Below are positions 17,190 to 25,305 of a stretch of DNA of 64,000 bases, one piece after another. The stretch comes from Methylovirgula sp. 4M-Z18 (GTDB lineage Bacteria; Pseudomonadota; Alphaproteobacteria; Rhizobiales; Beijerinckiaceae), in assembly GCF_037890675.1 (NCBI RefSeq), contig NZ_CP149574.1, forward strand, positions 744,001 through 808,000, read 5' to 3'. How positions within the stretch are numbered: position 1 is the first letter of the stretch; every line of letters starts with the position of its first letter. The notes under the pieces are model-generated. The model was not told the origin of the DNA. It did not search any database and worked only from the letters and a program-made list of their open reading frames with translations. A program made the translations under genes and the position numbers.

Positions 17190-17908
17190 GAGCTCTTGCG
17201 CAAATCGGCGCCCGGGTCGCGATCGCCGACCAGATCATAGGCGCGTTTGTGAACGTCATCGAGACCCGCCTGCACCGCCAGCCGCGCCGATTCGAGCGTG
17301 GATCTGTCGGCGTCCGCCGCCACGAAAATCGGCGCGCCGAGAACGATGGCGCCTTTGCCGAAGGGTTTGGGAAAGCTGGCACGGTCCCACGACTGGAAGT
17401 CGAAACGGCGGTTCTTCACGACCGCTGCGGGAAAGATCGGACGGCCCGACAATTTGGCGAGCGTGACGATGCCGTCGCCGGCGATGCGGGCGATTTTCGG
17501 AACATCGGCGGTCAGCACGACCATCCGGCCGCTTTGTAGTGCCTGGATCATGGCGCGCAACGCCTGCACGCCGCCGCGCCGCTGCATCTTGCCGGCAACG
17601 CCCTCCGATCCCGATCCGCGAATGGCTTCGACATCGAGATGGCGCAGCGCAATGGCGTTGATCTCCGCATCGTCATGCCGCGAGATCAAGGCGCTCGCCG
17701 GCCGGCCGGGCGGGCGGCCGAAGGACATCATGATGTGCTGGCCATGCCACATGGCGATGATCGGCGGCCAATGGTCGAGCAGAATGGTCTCGAGACCTTC
17801 CGGCACGCGAACAAAATCGGTCGTATTTTTCACGAACCGCAGGTAGCCGGCCGCCATATAGCCGGCGAGTTCTTGCACGGGGCGCGCGCGCGACAGTTTT
17901 TTCAGCAT
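17186..17908 (-). CDS. DUF374 lysophospholipid/lipid A acyltransferase-like protein
   Basis: The 240-residue protein belongs to the DUF374 group, which is related to LpxL-type and glycerophospholipid acyltransferases. Visible signs are 'PPIIAMWHGQHIMMSF' (catalytic His region), 'ALISRHDDAEI', 'AIRGSGSEG' and 'GRMVVLTADVPK'. The acyl donor and acceptor are unknown. Its ATG region overlaps waaA, and it sits between DUF4170 and waaA, so a role in lipid A or outer-membrane lipid assembly is a reasonable inference from context. Confidence 0.88.
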   Translation of the reverse strand: MLKKLSRARPVQELAGYMAAGYLRFVKNTTDFVRVPEGLETILLDHWPPIIAMWHGQHIMMSFGRPPGRPASALISRHDDAEINAIALRHLDVEAIRGSGSEGVAGKMQRRGGVQALRAMIQALQSGRMVVLTADVPKIARIAGDGIVTLAKLSGRPIFPAAVVKNRRFDFQSWDRASFPKPFGKGAIVLGAPIFVAADADRSTLESARLAVQAGLDDVHKRAYDLVGDRDPGADLRKSS

Positions 17909-17917
17909 ATTTTCCGG

Positions 17918-18151
17918 TCAGTCGGCCGTTGCCTCAGGATCGAGCAGGCGGTGCAGATGGACCACGAAATAGCGCATCTGTGCATTGTCGACCGAGCCCT
18001 GCGCTTTGGCTTTCCACGCCGCCTGGGCCTGCGCGAAATTGGGATAGACGCCCACGAGGTCGACCTTGGACAGGTCTTTGAAGGTGGTGCTGTTCAAATC
18101 TTCCAATTCGCCGCCAAGGACGAGATGCAACAACTGCTTCGATTCGCTCAT
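17918..18151 (-). CDS. DUF4170 family small protein
   Basis: A 77-residue protein of the DUF4170 family, marked by 'LLHLVLGGELEDL', 'VDLVGVYPNFAQAQAAWKAKAQ' and 'MRYFVVHLHRLLDP'. The fold resembles small alpha/beta domains that accompany inositol-phosphatase-like genes in Rhizobiales. It lies 9 bases before the DUF374 gene and downstream of the CysQ-like gene on the same strand, a conserved arrangement in the order as I recall. Function is unknown. No signal peptide is present. Confidence 0.85.
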   Translation of the reverse strand: MSESKQLLHLVLGGELEDLNSTTFKDLSKVDLVGVYPNFAQAQAAWKAKAQGSVDNAQMRYFVVHLHRLLDPEATAD

Positions 18152-18217
18152 CGGTCAATCTCTCTCATTGCCAAAGTGGCCTCTTGTAAGGGGAGGTCAT
18201 GGTGCAGCGCAAGCGTT

Positions 18218-19024
18218 TCAGGCGACGGGCGGCAGGGCTTCGAGCAAAATCCCATGCAGGTTCGCCTTGCTGGCGATCAGGGGCGGATGGCGCGGTACGG
18301 GACAATTGTAGCGCGGCGGTTCCCCGGCGAGATCCGTGAGCCTGCCGCCCGCTTCCGCGACGATCAGATCGATCGCCGCAATATCCCAATCGTGCGAATT
18401 TTTGGTGGCGACGGCCGCGTCTGCGCGGTCTGCCGCCACCAGCGCGATCCGATAGGCCAGGGACGGAACATAGGAGCGGCGCTCGATCGTGTATCCGAGC
18501 CGCTCGAAATCGAAAATCGCGCTGCGCGGGCCGGCAATCCGCAGGCCAGCTTCGGGTTGCCAGGCGTCAAGGCGGAGCGTCCGGCCATTGAGCACCGCGC
18601 CGTGACCGAGAGCCGCGGCAAAGGTCTCGTCCCGCGCCGGGGCGTAGACGACACCGGCGATGGGGCGGCCTCGATGCACCAGGGCGGCACAGATGGTCCA
18701 GCAGGAATCGCCCGTCATGAAGCCCCTGGTGCCGTCGATCGGATCGACGATCAGCGTCAGGTCCTTGTCGAGGCGGGTTTCGTCGTCGGCGCTTTCCTCC
18801 GACAGCCATCCGGCTTCCGGAAAGGCTGGCCGCAGCGCCTTCGCAAGGGCCTCATCGACGAGATGGTCGGCTTCCGTCACCGGCGAATTGCCGTGCTTAT
18901 GGGCGACCTTCGCCGAGGTGGATTCCCCTTCGCGGAAATAGCGCAAAGCCAGCGGACCGGCCGCTTCCACCGCCCGCACCAATATATCGCGCGCTGCGGC
19001 CGGATCGGGAATGGAGGATGTCAT
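18218..19024 (-). CDS. 3'(2'),5'-bisphosphate nucleotidase / inositol monophosphatase family (CysQ-like)
   Basis: The 268-residue protein has both metal-binding signatures of the Mg-dependent, Li-sensitive phosphatases: 'DPIDGTRGF' (motif A) and 'WDIAAIDLIVAEAGGRLTDL' (motif B), with 'VTEADHLVDEAL' before them. CysQ removes 3'-phosphoadenosine 5'-phosphate formed during sulfate assimilation; other members act on inositol phosphates. The 'ESADD' and 'PRSAIFD' surroundings favour CysQ, but sequence alone does not settle it. ATG 19024 is chosen over a TTG at 19033; neither has a clear ribosome-binding site. Confidence 0.88.
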   Translation of the reverse strand: MTSSIPDPAAARDILVRAVEAAGPLALRYFREGESTSAKVAHKHGNSPVTEADHLVDEALAKALRPAFPEAGWLSEESADDETRLDKDLTLIVDPIDGTRGFMTGDSCWTICAALVHRGRPIAGVVYAPARDETFAAALGHGAVLNGRTLRLDAWQPEAGLRIAGPRSAIFDFERLGYTIERRSYVPSLAYRIALVAADRADAAVATKNSHDWDIAAIDLIVAEAGGRLTDLAGEPPRYNCPVPRHPPLIASKANLHGILLEALPPVA

Positions 19025-19102
19025 GATCGTCAACGGATGGGCGCCTCTATCCCCTCCGCTTTAGAAGCATTGCGCCAGCCCTGCAAGGAGCCGTCTGGGA
19101 CG

Positions 19103-20029
19103 TCAGGCGCCAATAAGCGCTTGCAGAAAAAATCCGGCGAAAAGGATAAGCCCCGCATCGCGGTTGGACCGGAAGAGCCGCAGCGACAAGGTCACATTGC
19201 CAATCTCGATCGACCGGACCTGCCAGGCAAGATGGGCGGCAAAGCCGGCGACGCCCAGCCATGCGAGGAGCCCGGCATGGGCCAAAACTGCTGCGAGCGC
19301 CGTCAGGATCACCGCAGCAGTGTAAAGCAGCGCGACGCCGCTGCGGACATTGCTGCCGAAAAATCGCGCGGTCGATTTGATGCCGGCTATAGCGTCGTCG
19401 CGCGCGTCCTGCAGGGCATAGATCGTGTCATAGCCCATGGTCCAGAAATTCGCGGCGGCATAGATCAGCACGGCGGGCCAGGCGAGGCTGCCGGTAAACG
19501 CCGACCAGCCGACGAGGCCGCCCCAGGCGAAAGCAAGGCCGAGCACCGCCTGCGGCCACGAGGTGACCCGCTTCATGAACGGGTAGATCGCGACGATCAG
19601 CAGCGAGGCAAAACTGAGCAGGATGGTGAACGTATTGAAACTGATCACCACTAGAAAGCCAATGAATGCTTGCGCGCCCAGGAACAAGATGGCGGCTTTG
19701 ACGCTGGCGCGGCCCGATGGCAGCGGGCGGCCCTTGGTGCGCTCGACCTTCGCATCGAGATCGCGGTCGACAAGATCATTGTAGGTCGATCCGGCACCCC
19801 GCATCGACATGGCACCGATCAGGAACAACAAAATGTGCAGAAGATTGGGGCTCGCATGCGAGGCGACGGCTGCGAGGCTCGATGACCACCAGCACGGCAG
19901 CAGCACCAGCCACCATCCGATCGGCCGGTCAAGCCGGGCCAATTGCACGAAGGGCAAAAATGCGGGCGGTGCGAGCCGTGTGAAAAGATTGCCGCGGGCG
20001 GCGTCCGGCAATTGGGCCGAGGCGGACAT
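19103..20029 (-). CDS. ubiA: 4-hydroxybenzoate polyprenyltransferase
   Basis: UbiA attaches the polyprenyl tail to 4-hydroxybenzoate in ubiquinone synthesis, within the inner membrane. The 308-residue product has 'RLDRPIGWWLVLLPCWWS' at its start, the first Asp-rich prenyl-PP site 'NDLVDRDLDAKVERT', and the second site 'GYDTIYALQDARDD', plus eight to nine hydrophobic helices. Ubiquinone feeds respiration, which matches the oxidase genes elsewhere in the window. It lies 5 bases after a small secreted-protein gene on the same strand. Confidence 0.95.
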   Translation of the reverse strand: MSASAQLPDAARGNLFTRLAPPAFLPFVQLARLDRPIGWWLVLLPCWWSSSLAAVASHASPNLLHILLFLIGAMSMRGAGSTYNDLVDRDLDAKVERTKGRPLPSGRASVKAAILFLGAQAFIGFLVVISFNTFTILLSFASLLIVAIYPFMKRVTSWPQAVLGLAFAWGGLVGWSAFTGSLAWPAVLIYAAANFWTMGYDTIYALQDARDDAIAGIKSTARFFGSNVRSGVALLYTAAVILTALAAVLAHAGLLAWLGVAGFAAHLAWQVRSIEIGNVTLSLRLFRSNRDAGLILFAGFFLQALIGA

Positions 20030-20034
20030 CGCGA

Positions 20035-20508
20035 TTAGAGCGGGCCGGACGGAAGCTTAGGTGCCGCAGGCGCCGCCTCGCCGCCACCGCCGCCCTGGGC
20101 CTGCTGCTGCTTGGCCTTGCGCTCCTGCGCCGCTACGCTGCAGGCCTTGGAGGCCATGCCGGCATCGCCGGCCGCAGCTTGCTTCGTCTGCGCGACGATT
20201 GCGTCTGGGATGTTGCACCAATCCTTGTTCTTGTCGACATAGGCGACGATTTCACCATCGACCGCCGCCAAATTGCGGATTCTCGGGCAGGCAACTTCGG
20301 CGTCGAGCTTGCCATGCTCATCTTTCTTCATGGAATTCAGAGACGCCATGGCCGCCGTGCGGCGCTGCACCAGCTTCTGCCAATCTTCGCCGCAGCTTTG
20401 CGCGGAGACGGGCGAGGCGAGGAACGGCAAAACCGCCAGAACGCCCAATGCGCCGATCCGGATGCAACGCGACGACGTTTTCGCGCCAAATTTCAGACCA
20501 GTGCGCAT
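20035..20508 (-). CDS. Small secreted protein of unknown function, Cys-containing
   Basis: The 157-residue product from ATG 20508 begins with a basic stretch and hydrophobic core ending Val-Ser-Ala-Gln, a standard signal peptide. The mature part has Cys residues in 'QSCGEDWQ', 'VACPRIRNL', 'DWCNIPD' and 'KACSVA', likely two disulfides, followed by a Gln/Gly/Ala/Pro-rich tail. I do not recognise a named domain, though similar short periplasmic proteins occur upstream of ubiA-like genes in Rhizobiales. An upstream ATG at 20550 would lengthen the leader without benefit. Confidence 0.75.
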   Translation of the reverse strand: MRTGLKFGAKTSSRCIRIGALGVLAVLPFLASPVSAQSCGEDWQKLVQRRTAAMASLNSMKKDEHGKLDAEVACPRIRNLAAVDGEIVAYVDKNKDWCNIPDAIVAQTKQAAAGDAGMASKACSVAAQERKAKQQQAQGGGGGEAAPAAPKLPSGPL

Positions 20509-20693
20509 CTCAAACAACCCTTCCTGATTTTCCCGGTCCCTCATTAGCAAGGACGCATAGCCGCCTGCAAGCAGATCATTACGCCGGCTTCATATGGCCG
20601 GAAAACGGCGGCTTCATGGCGGGAGAGGCCCGGAAAGCCTGCAATTGTTCCCGCGCAGTCCCTTCTCAAAGCCGTGCCATCGTGCATAAGCCT

Positions 20694-20710
20694 TTAACTA
20701 TCTAGGTTAA
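20694..20710. promoter_or_regulatory. TTAAC-N7-GTTAA palindrome upstream of rsmE
   Basis: The sequence TTAAC-tatctag-GTTAA is a perfect 5-bp inverted pair about 50 bases before the rsmE start, in the divergent region with the ubiA unit. It recalls the CtrA half-site TTAA, but the two TTAA are 9 rather than 7 bases apart and inverted, so it does not fit the consensus. A regulator site is possible. Confidence 0.25.
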
Positions 20711-20758
20711 ATGGTCACTACACCGTAGAGTTTTGACCTTAGGTCCATTGGAGGCCGC

Positions 20759-21514
20759 TTGTCCCGCTACGATTTCACCTCGCACCGGCTATTTCTCGAT
20801 GCGCCTCTGCATGCCGGGGCCGAAATTGCCCTGAATAAGGACCAGGCGAATTATCTTCTCAATGTCCTGCGGTTGCCGGAGGCCGCTGGCGTGCTGGTTT
20901 TCAACGGCCGAGACGGCGAATGGCGCGCCCAGCTCAGCATCGCCTCGAAAAAGGCGGCGCGGCTCATCGCGACGGAGAAAACGCGCGGCCAGGACCGGCC
21001 CGCCGATATCGAACTGCTGTTCGCGCCGCTCAAACACGCGCGGCTCGATTACATGGTGCAGAAGGCGGTCGAAATGGGAGTTTGCGCGATTCGTCCGGTC
21101 ATCACCCGGCGCACGCAAGCCTCCCGGGTCAATCTGGAGCGAATGCGGGCCAATGTGATCGAGGCAGCGGAACAATGCGGCGTGCTGTCTCTCCCGAAAG
21201 TCCATGCCGAGGTGCCGCTGCGGCAGGTTTTGGACGAATGGCCGCAGAAGAATCGCACGTTGATCTTTTGCGACGAGGACGCGGCGCCCGGCGGTCCGCT
21301 CGCCGCGCTCGAGACGTTACGCCGCGGGGGATCCGTGCCGCCGCTCTCCCTCGTGATCGGTCCCGAAGGTGGGTTCGATCCGGAGGAGCGCGCGCAATTC
21401 CTGCTCCTTTCCAATGTGTTGCGCCTGTCTTTGGGGCCCCGCATCCTGCGTGCGGACACGGCGGCGGTCGCAGCGCTGGCGCTTGTTCAGGCCTGCTTGG
21501 GGGATTGGCGCTAA
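20759..21514 (+). CDS. rsmE: 16S rRNA (uracil-1498-N3)-methyltransferase
   Basis: RsmE methylates U1498 of 16S rRNA using S-adenosylmethionine. The 251-residue product has the SPOUT/RsmE blocks: N-terminal PUA-like 'RLFLDAPL' and 'NYLLNVLRL', then 'ELLFAPLKHARLDYMVQKAVEMGV', 'TQASRVNLERM', 'AAEQCGVLSLP', 'LVIGPEGGFDPEE' and 'LRLSLGPRILRADTAAVAAL' forming the knotted cofactor site. The start codon is TTG at 20759, 4 bases after GGAGG. It is divergent from the ubiA unit, a frequent alphaproteobacterial arrangement. Confidence 0.95.
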   Translation: MSRYDFTSHRLFLDAPLHAGAEIALNKDQANYLLNVLRLPEAAGVLVFNGRDGEWRAQLSIASKKAARLIATEKTRGQDRPADIELLFAPLKHARLDYMVQKAVEMGVCAIRPVITRRTQASRVNLERMRANVIEAAEQCGVLSLPKVHAEVPLRQVLDEWPQKNRTLIFCDEDAAPGGPLAALETLRRGGSVPPLSLVIGPEGGFDPEERAQFLLLSNVLRLSLGPRILRADTAAVAALALVQACLGDWR

Positions 21515-21666
21515 GGGGGCAGGGTGACTCCAAAATGTCGCACACAGGAAATATGTCTGCATAAAGTTGGACTAAGTTGAAACCATCACGGTTTCGCCAT
21601 CATTACAATTAATTAACGTTCGAAGGGCACATCGAATCGGGTGCGCCGAGTCTTCCAGGGGCTTAC

Positions 21667-22098
21667 GTGAAGCGTCTCGCTTGTCTCTTGCTCATTTTGC
21701 CCGCCGCCGGCGCTTTCGCCGGCGAGCCGCTGCCCAATCGCGGCGGTGCTGCGGCGGTGAGGACGAGTCAGTGCGCGGGCTACGGTCCCGGCTTCGTCCC
21801 CGTCGAGGGCACGACGACCTGCGTGAAGGTCAGCGGCTATGTCCGGGCCGAATACAGCTGGAATTCGACCGGTTTCAAGGGGCATTTCTCTCGTCCAGCC
21901 GACGTCGCGCCGCCGGCACCCGCGACGACCGGCGCCATTCTATCGACCGGTGGCGCGCGCGGCGGGCATACGGGCACCTTGACCCAAGGATCCATCACCA
22001 TGGATGTGCGGACGCCGACGGGCCTCGGGACGGCGCGCAGCTATTTGCGCCTGCGGGCCGATCAGTTCAGCGGCGCAATGTCGTCCGACAACCGCTAA
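21667..22098 (+). CDS. Short porin-like protein (N-terminal part of a Porin_2-type porin)
   Basis: The 143-residue product has a signal peptide (cleavage near Ala-Phe-Ala-Gly) and then the typical start of Rhizobiales porins: 'SQCAGYGPGFVPVEGTTTCVKVSGYVRAEYSWN', whose pieces GYGPGF, TTTCVKVSGYVRAEY and the later 'GSITMDVRTPTGLGTARSYL' are recognisable. Full porins are roughly 450-550 residues; this one ends 'SSDNR' and only 27 bases separate it from the gshA stop, so the remaining barrel is absent. It may be a remnant or a genuine short outer-membrane protein. The start is GTG at 21667. Confidence 0.7.
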   Translation: MKRLACLLLILPAAGAFAGEPLPNRGGAAAVRTSQCAGYGPGFVPVEGTTTCVKVSGYVRAEYSWNSTGFKGHFSRPADVAPPAPATTGAILSTGGARGGHTGTLTQGSITMDVRTPTGLGTARSYLRLRADQFSGAMSSDNR

Positions 22099-22125
22099 GC
22101 GCCCGTCGATTTCTACTCACAGGTC

Positions 22126-23496
22126 CTAAAGATAGTTGCTCGTGAAGACGGGCGCGACCGAGCCGCGCCACGGGCCCTGATACGCGTCGATTAGGTCTTC
22201 CGCCGAGGTCCGGCCGCGCTCGACGATGCGGTGGAGCGGCGCGAGATAGATCGCCTCATTACGGCCGCTTGCGTCGAGATGGCCGCGCCGTTTGAGGCCG
22301 TGTTCCGCAAGTTCGAGCACTTGGCCGGCGATCTCCCGCACCGCGCGGCCTTGGATTTTTGCGTTCAGCGCCAGGCGCGGGACGTCATCGCGCAAGCGCT
22401 GGCGTTCCTCCGCGCTCCAGGCCTTTACCAGATCCCAAGCCGCATCGAGCGCCTGATGATCGTAGAGTAGGCCGACGCAGAGTGCCGGCAGAGCATCGAT
22501 GAATGGCGGCATGCCGCAATCGGCGCCGCGCATTTCGAGATAGCGCTTCAGGCGCACCTCGGGAAAAATTGTCGAGAGATGATTGGCCCAATCGGAGAGC
22601 GTCGCGCACTCGCCCGGCAGAGCCGTCAATTTCCCGGCGAGCAGGTCGCGGAAACTCGCGCCCGCCACATCGTGATAAATATCGCCCCGTTTGACGAAAT
22701 ACATCGGCACGTCGAGGGCATAATCGACATAGCGCTCAAAACCCATGCCCGACTCGAAAGCAAACGGCATCATCCCCGCGCGCGCATTGTCCGTATCGCG
22801 CCAGATCTCGGAGCGCATCGACAAATAGCCGTTCAGCTTGTTTTCGGTGAAGGGCGAATTGGCGAATAGGGCGGTAATCACCGGCTGCAGCGCCAAGGAG
22901 ACGCGCAATTTCTGCACCATGTCGGCTTCGTCGGTGAAGTCGAGATTGGCCTGCACCGTACACGTGCGGAACATCATATCGAGACCGCGCGTGCCGACTT
23001 TCGGCATGTAATTCGCCATGATCCGATAGCGGCTTTTCGGCATGACCGGCGTGTCTTTCAGGCTCCAGAGCGGCGAATGGCCAAGACCGAGGAAGCCCAA
23101 TCCGAGCGCATCGCCGATGGCCCGAACGTCATTCAAATGGCGTTCGGTTTCCGCATGGGTCTGGTGCACGGTTTCGAGCGGCGCGCCGGAGAGTTCGAAT
23201 TGTCCGCCCGGCTCCAGCGAAATCGCTCCGCCGCCAACAGAATCGAACAGACCGATCAAATGGCCCTGGTCCTCGATCGGCTCCCATCCGGTGCGCTTCT
23301 GCATGCCTTCAAGCAAGGCGCGGATGCCGGCATCGCCCTCGTAGCAGACGGGCGCGAGGGTGTTCTTATGGAACACGAATTTCTCGTGTTCGGTGCCGAC
23401 CCGCAACGACCCGTTGCCTTTGTTTCCCTTTTCGAACCAGGCGACCAGTTCGTCGCGCGACGTGATCGGGGTGGAGTCGGAAATATCGCGCGCCAT
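22126..23496 (-). CDS. gshA: Glutamate--cysteine ligase (alphaproteobacterial/plant type)
   Basis: GshA makes gamma-glutamylcysteine from glutamate, cysteine and ATP, the first step of glutathione synthesis in the cytoplasm. The 456-residue product matches the class found in alphaproteobacteria and plants: 'RVGTEHEKFVF', 'GGGAISLEPGGQFELSGAP', 'GLGHSPLW', 'SRYRIMANYMPKVGTRGLDMM', 'CTVQANLDF' and 'HLSTIFPEVRLKRYLEMRGAD'. The convergent porin fragment ends 27 bases away. gshB is not in this window. Confidence 0.96.
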   Translation of the reverse strand: MARDISDSTPITSRDELVAWFEKGNKGNGSLRVGTEHEKFVFHKNTLAPVCYEGDAGIRALLEGMQKRTGWEPIEDQGHLIGLFDSVGGGAISLEPGGQFELSGAPLETVHQTHAETERHLNDVRAIGDALGLGFLGLGHSPLWSLKDTPVMPKSRYRIMANYMPKVGTRGLDMMFRTCTVQANLDFTDEADMVQKLRVSLALQPVITALFANSPFTENKLNGYLSMRSEIWRDTDNARAGMMPFAFESGMGFERYVDYALDVPMYFVKRGDIYHDVAGASFRDLLAGKLTALPGECATLSDWANHLSTIFPEVRLKRYLEMRGADCGMPPFIDALPALCVGLLYDHQALDAAWDLVKAWSAEERQRLRDDVPRLALNAKIQGRAVREIAGQVLELAEHGLKRRGHLDASGRNEAIYLAPLHRIVERGRTSAEDLIDAYQGPWRGSVAPVFTSNYL

Positions 23497-23683
23497 TGGA
23501 TGCCTTCAAGAGGAGAATCTAATCCGGACCCGTTCAGCTTTGGCAGACCAAAGCGACAGGCGCATGATTTAGAAGAATTTTACAGAAAGGCAATGGCCAT
23601 GGAACGGCTCAAATTCCGGGCAGCCAACGGCAATTTTATAATGATCGATTTGGGCGCGTGGGAATGGACAAAACACGTCGGCA

Positions 23684-23757
23684 GGCGGAAATCGGCTCAG
23701 GATTTCCGCCGCCCGTCATTCCTGCGCAGGCGCTCCTTTTGGCCGGAGCGCCTGCGC
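23684..23757. repeat. Two tandem perfect hairpins between ybdK-like gene and gshA
   Basis: The first stem pairs GGCGGAAATC (23684-23693) with GATTTCCGCC (23701-23710). The second pairs GCGCAGGCGCTCC (23724-23736) with GGAGCGCCTGCGC (23745-23757), 13 bp with an 8-base loop. The second begins 4 bases after the ligase stop codon on the minus strand. No T-run follows on that strand, so it may be an mRNA-stabilising or dispersed structure rather than a classical terminator. The rest of 23497-23761 contains no supportable gene. Confidence 0.65.
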
Positions 23758-23761
23758 GCGC

Positions 23762-24970
23762 CTACAGAAAAGCCTCGGCCAGCGCCGGCACGGTCGGTGT
23801 GAGCGGCCGGCCCATGGTTGTGGCCATCAGCCAATCGACCACGGGTTCGAGCGCCGTCCGCGCTTCCTTGCCGCGCCCGCGCGCCTCGCTGTAGATCGCC
23901 AATTGCTGGCACGCCGACGTGCCGCGATGCAGGATATCGCGGGCGGACTGGGCCTCGTTCAGGCAGCCCAGGGCCTCGGCGTCTTCCCCGACCAATTCCA
24001 GCAGGTCGTCGAGCGCCTGTTTGATCGTGACCGCCTTGCGCTGCTTCTCGTCGACAAAGGAGCCGTGAATGCCGTAGCGCTGCGCGCGCCACTTGTTTTC
24101 GAGCGCGATCGCCCGCGAGGCGGCGGTCAGGTCGGCATTGATCTGCGGTTCGCGGTCGAGTTTGCGGATGAGAGCGCGGTACAGGGCGGCGATGGCGATG
24201 GCGTCGTCGACGCGGGTGCACGAATCGGCGATGCGCAACTCCAGCGTCGGATATTTGGCCGAGGGGCGGACCGCCCACCAGACATAGGTCGCATCGTTAA
24301 TCGCATGCGCGGCCGTCATCACGTCGATGTAGTGCTGATAGTCCTTGGCCGACAGGAACAATTCCGGCAGGCCCGTGCGCGGCAATTCATCGTAGGAGGC
24401 GAGGCGATAGCCCATGAGGCCCGTGCGCCGGCCCTGCCAGAACGGCGAGGATGTCGAGAGCGCCAGCAACAGGGGCAGGAACGGCGTGAGCCGCGTCATG
24501 ATGTTCACGCGCCGGTCGGGATCCGGCAACGAGACATGGACATGCATGCCGCAGACCATGTTGCGCGAGCCGAGCATCTGCAAATCATGCATGATCTGTC
24601 CGTAGCGGCGCGCCTCGGTCGCCCTTTGCCGCGACCAGGCGGCGAGCGGATGGGTTCCGGCTGCCAAGACGCCGAGATCATGATCGGCGGCGATCCGGCC
24701 AAGCGTGCCGCGATAGGAGGCGAGCGCCTGACGCGCTTCGGCCATATCGATGCTGGGCGGCGTCGCGATTTCGACCTGCGCCTGCAGCATTTCGCGTTCG
24801 AAGACTTCTCCAAGCTCTTTGCGGCACGATTCCACGAACGAGCGTGGTAATTGTTGGCAAGTATCGCGTGTGTCTAGGCGCGTAACAAAATATTCCTCCT
24901 CAATCCCAAATGAATATAGTGAAGATGTTTCTACCGACGTGAGGATCGGAGGGAGTCCAGAGTTGCTCAT
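23762..24970 (-). CDS. YbdK-type carboxylate-amine ligase (GCS2 family)
   Basis: The 402-residue protein belongs to the GCS2 family of weak glutamate--cysteine ligases / carboxylate-amine ligases. Visible blocks are 'FGIEEEYFVTR' near the N-terminus, 'EMLQAQVEIATPP', 'GTHPLA', 'GMHVHVSLPD', 'PTLELRIADSCTRVDDA' and 'NKWRAQRYGIHG'. The start is well supported: AAGGAGG followed by 6 bases and ATG at 24970. True physiological substrate is unknown for most members. It is encoded on the same strand as gshA, 265 bases upstream, so two enzymes with glutamate--cysteine ligase chemistry lie side by side. Confidence 0.9.
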   Translation of the reverse strand: MSNSGLPPILTSVETSSLYSFGIEEEYFVTRLDTRDTCQQLPRSFVESCRKELGEVFEREMLQAQVEIATPPSIDMAEARQALASYRGTLGRIAADHDLGVLAAGTHPLAAWSRQRATEARRYGQIMHDLQMLGSRNMVCGMHVHVSLPDPDRRVNIMTRLTPFLPLLLALSTSSPFWQGRRTGLMGYRLASYDELPRTGLPELFLSAKDYQHYIDVMTAAHAINDATYVWWAVRPSAKYPTLELRIADSCTRVDDAIAIAALYRALIRKLDREPQINADLTAASRAIALENKWRAQRYGIHGSFVDEKQRKAVTIKQALDDLLELVGEDAEALGCLNEAQSARDILHRGTSACQQLAIYSEARGRGKEARTALEPVVDWLMATTMGRPLTPTVPALAEAFL

Positions 24971-25305
24971 ATGGCGCCTCCTTTTAGTTTACGTGAGACC
25001 GCAGCTATTATTTTTATTTCTTAATTGCAATCGGGGCGGCGAATGTTGGCCCCAATTCTGGCCGCAATATGGCAATTCGATGAATTGTACTGAAGCTATT
25101 GAATTCAAAGACGTTTCAAAAAAGTTTGCATCGTTCTCCGTCGATTGGGTCGGCTCTTTCGTCCAAGGTAAGAGAAGCGGCGCGAATTTCGCACGGCTTC
25201 GACGCGTGCCCCAACATATCCGCTGATCTCGGCGGATTTACGGATGGTCAATCGTCCCTTGCACGGGATGCAAAGCGCCGAACGGCGATCGCACGGCCGG
25301 GCGAA
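24971..25305. other. AT-richer intergenic region with a faint ABC-ATPase-like start
   Basis: This 335-base stretch has lower GC than its neighbours from about 25000 to 25130. It must hold the promoter of the YbdK-like gene, but I cannot point to convincing -35/-10 boxes. A plus-strand frame from ATG 25080 to 25226 (48 codons) starts with Ile-Glu-Phe-Lys-Asp-Val-Ser-Lys-Lys-Phe, which looks like the first strand of an ABC ATPase, but similarity stops there and no P-loop follows in any frame. I treat it as chance or a remnant. Confidence 0.35.

Noticed and set aside
17639-19654. A 671-codon open frame on the plus strand
   Set aside because: It lies antisense to DUF374, DUF4170, cysQ-like and ubiA genes, all of which have clear family motifs. 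It is His/Arg/Gly-rich, as expected from an antisense frame in high-GC DNA.
20694-20710. CtrA-binding site
   Set aside because: The two TTAA elements are inverted and 9 rather than 7 bases apart, so the consensus is not met. Kept only as a generic palindrome.
23593-23802. Small basic frame between gshA and the YbdK-like gene
   Set aside because: No acceptable ribosome-binding site, overlaps the two hairpins and the end of the ligase gene, and has no similarity I can recognise.
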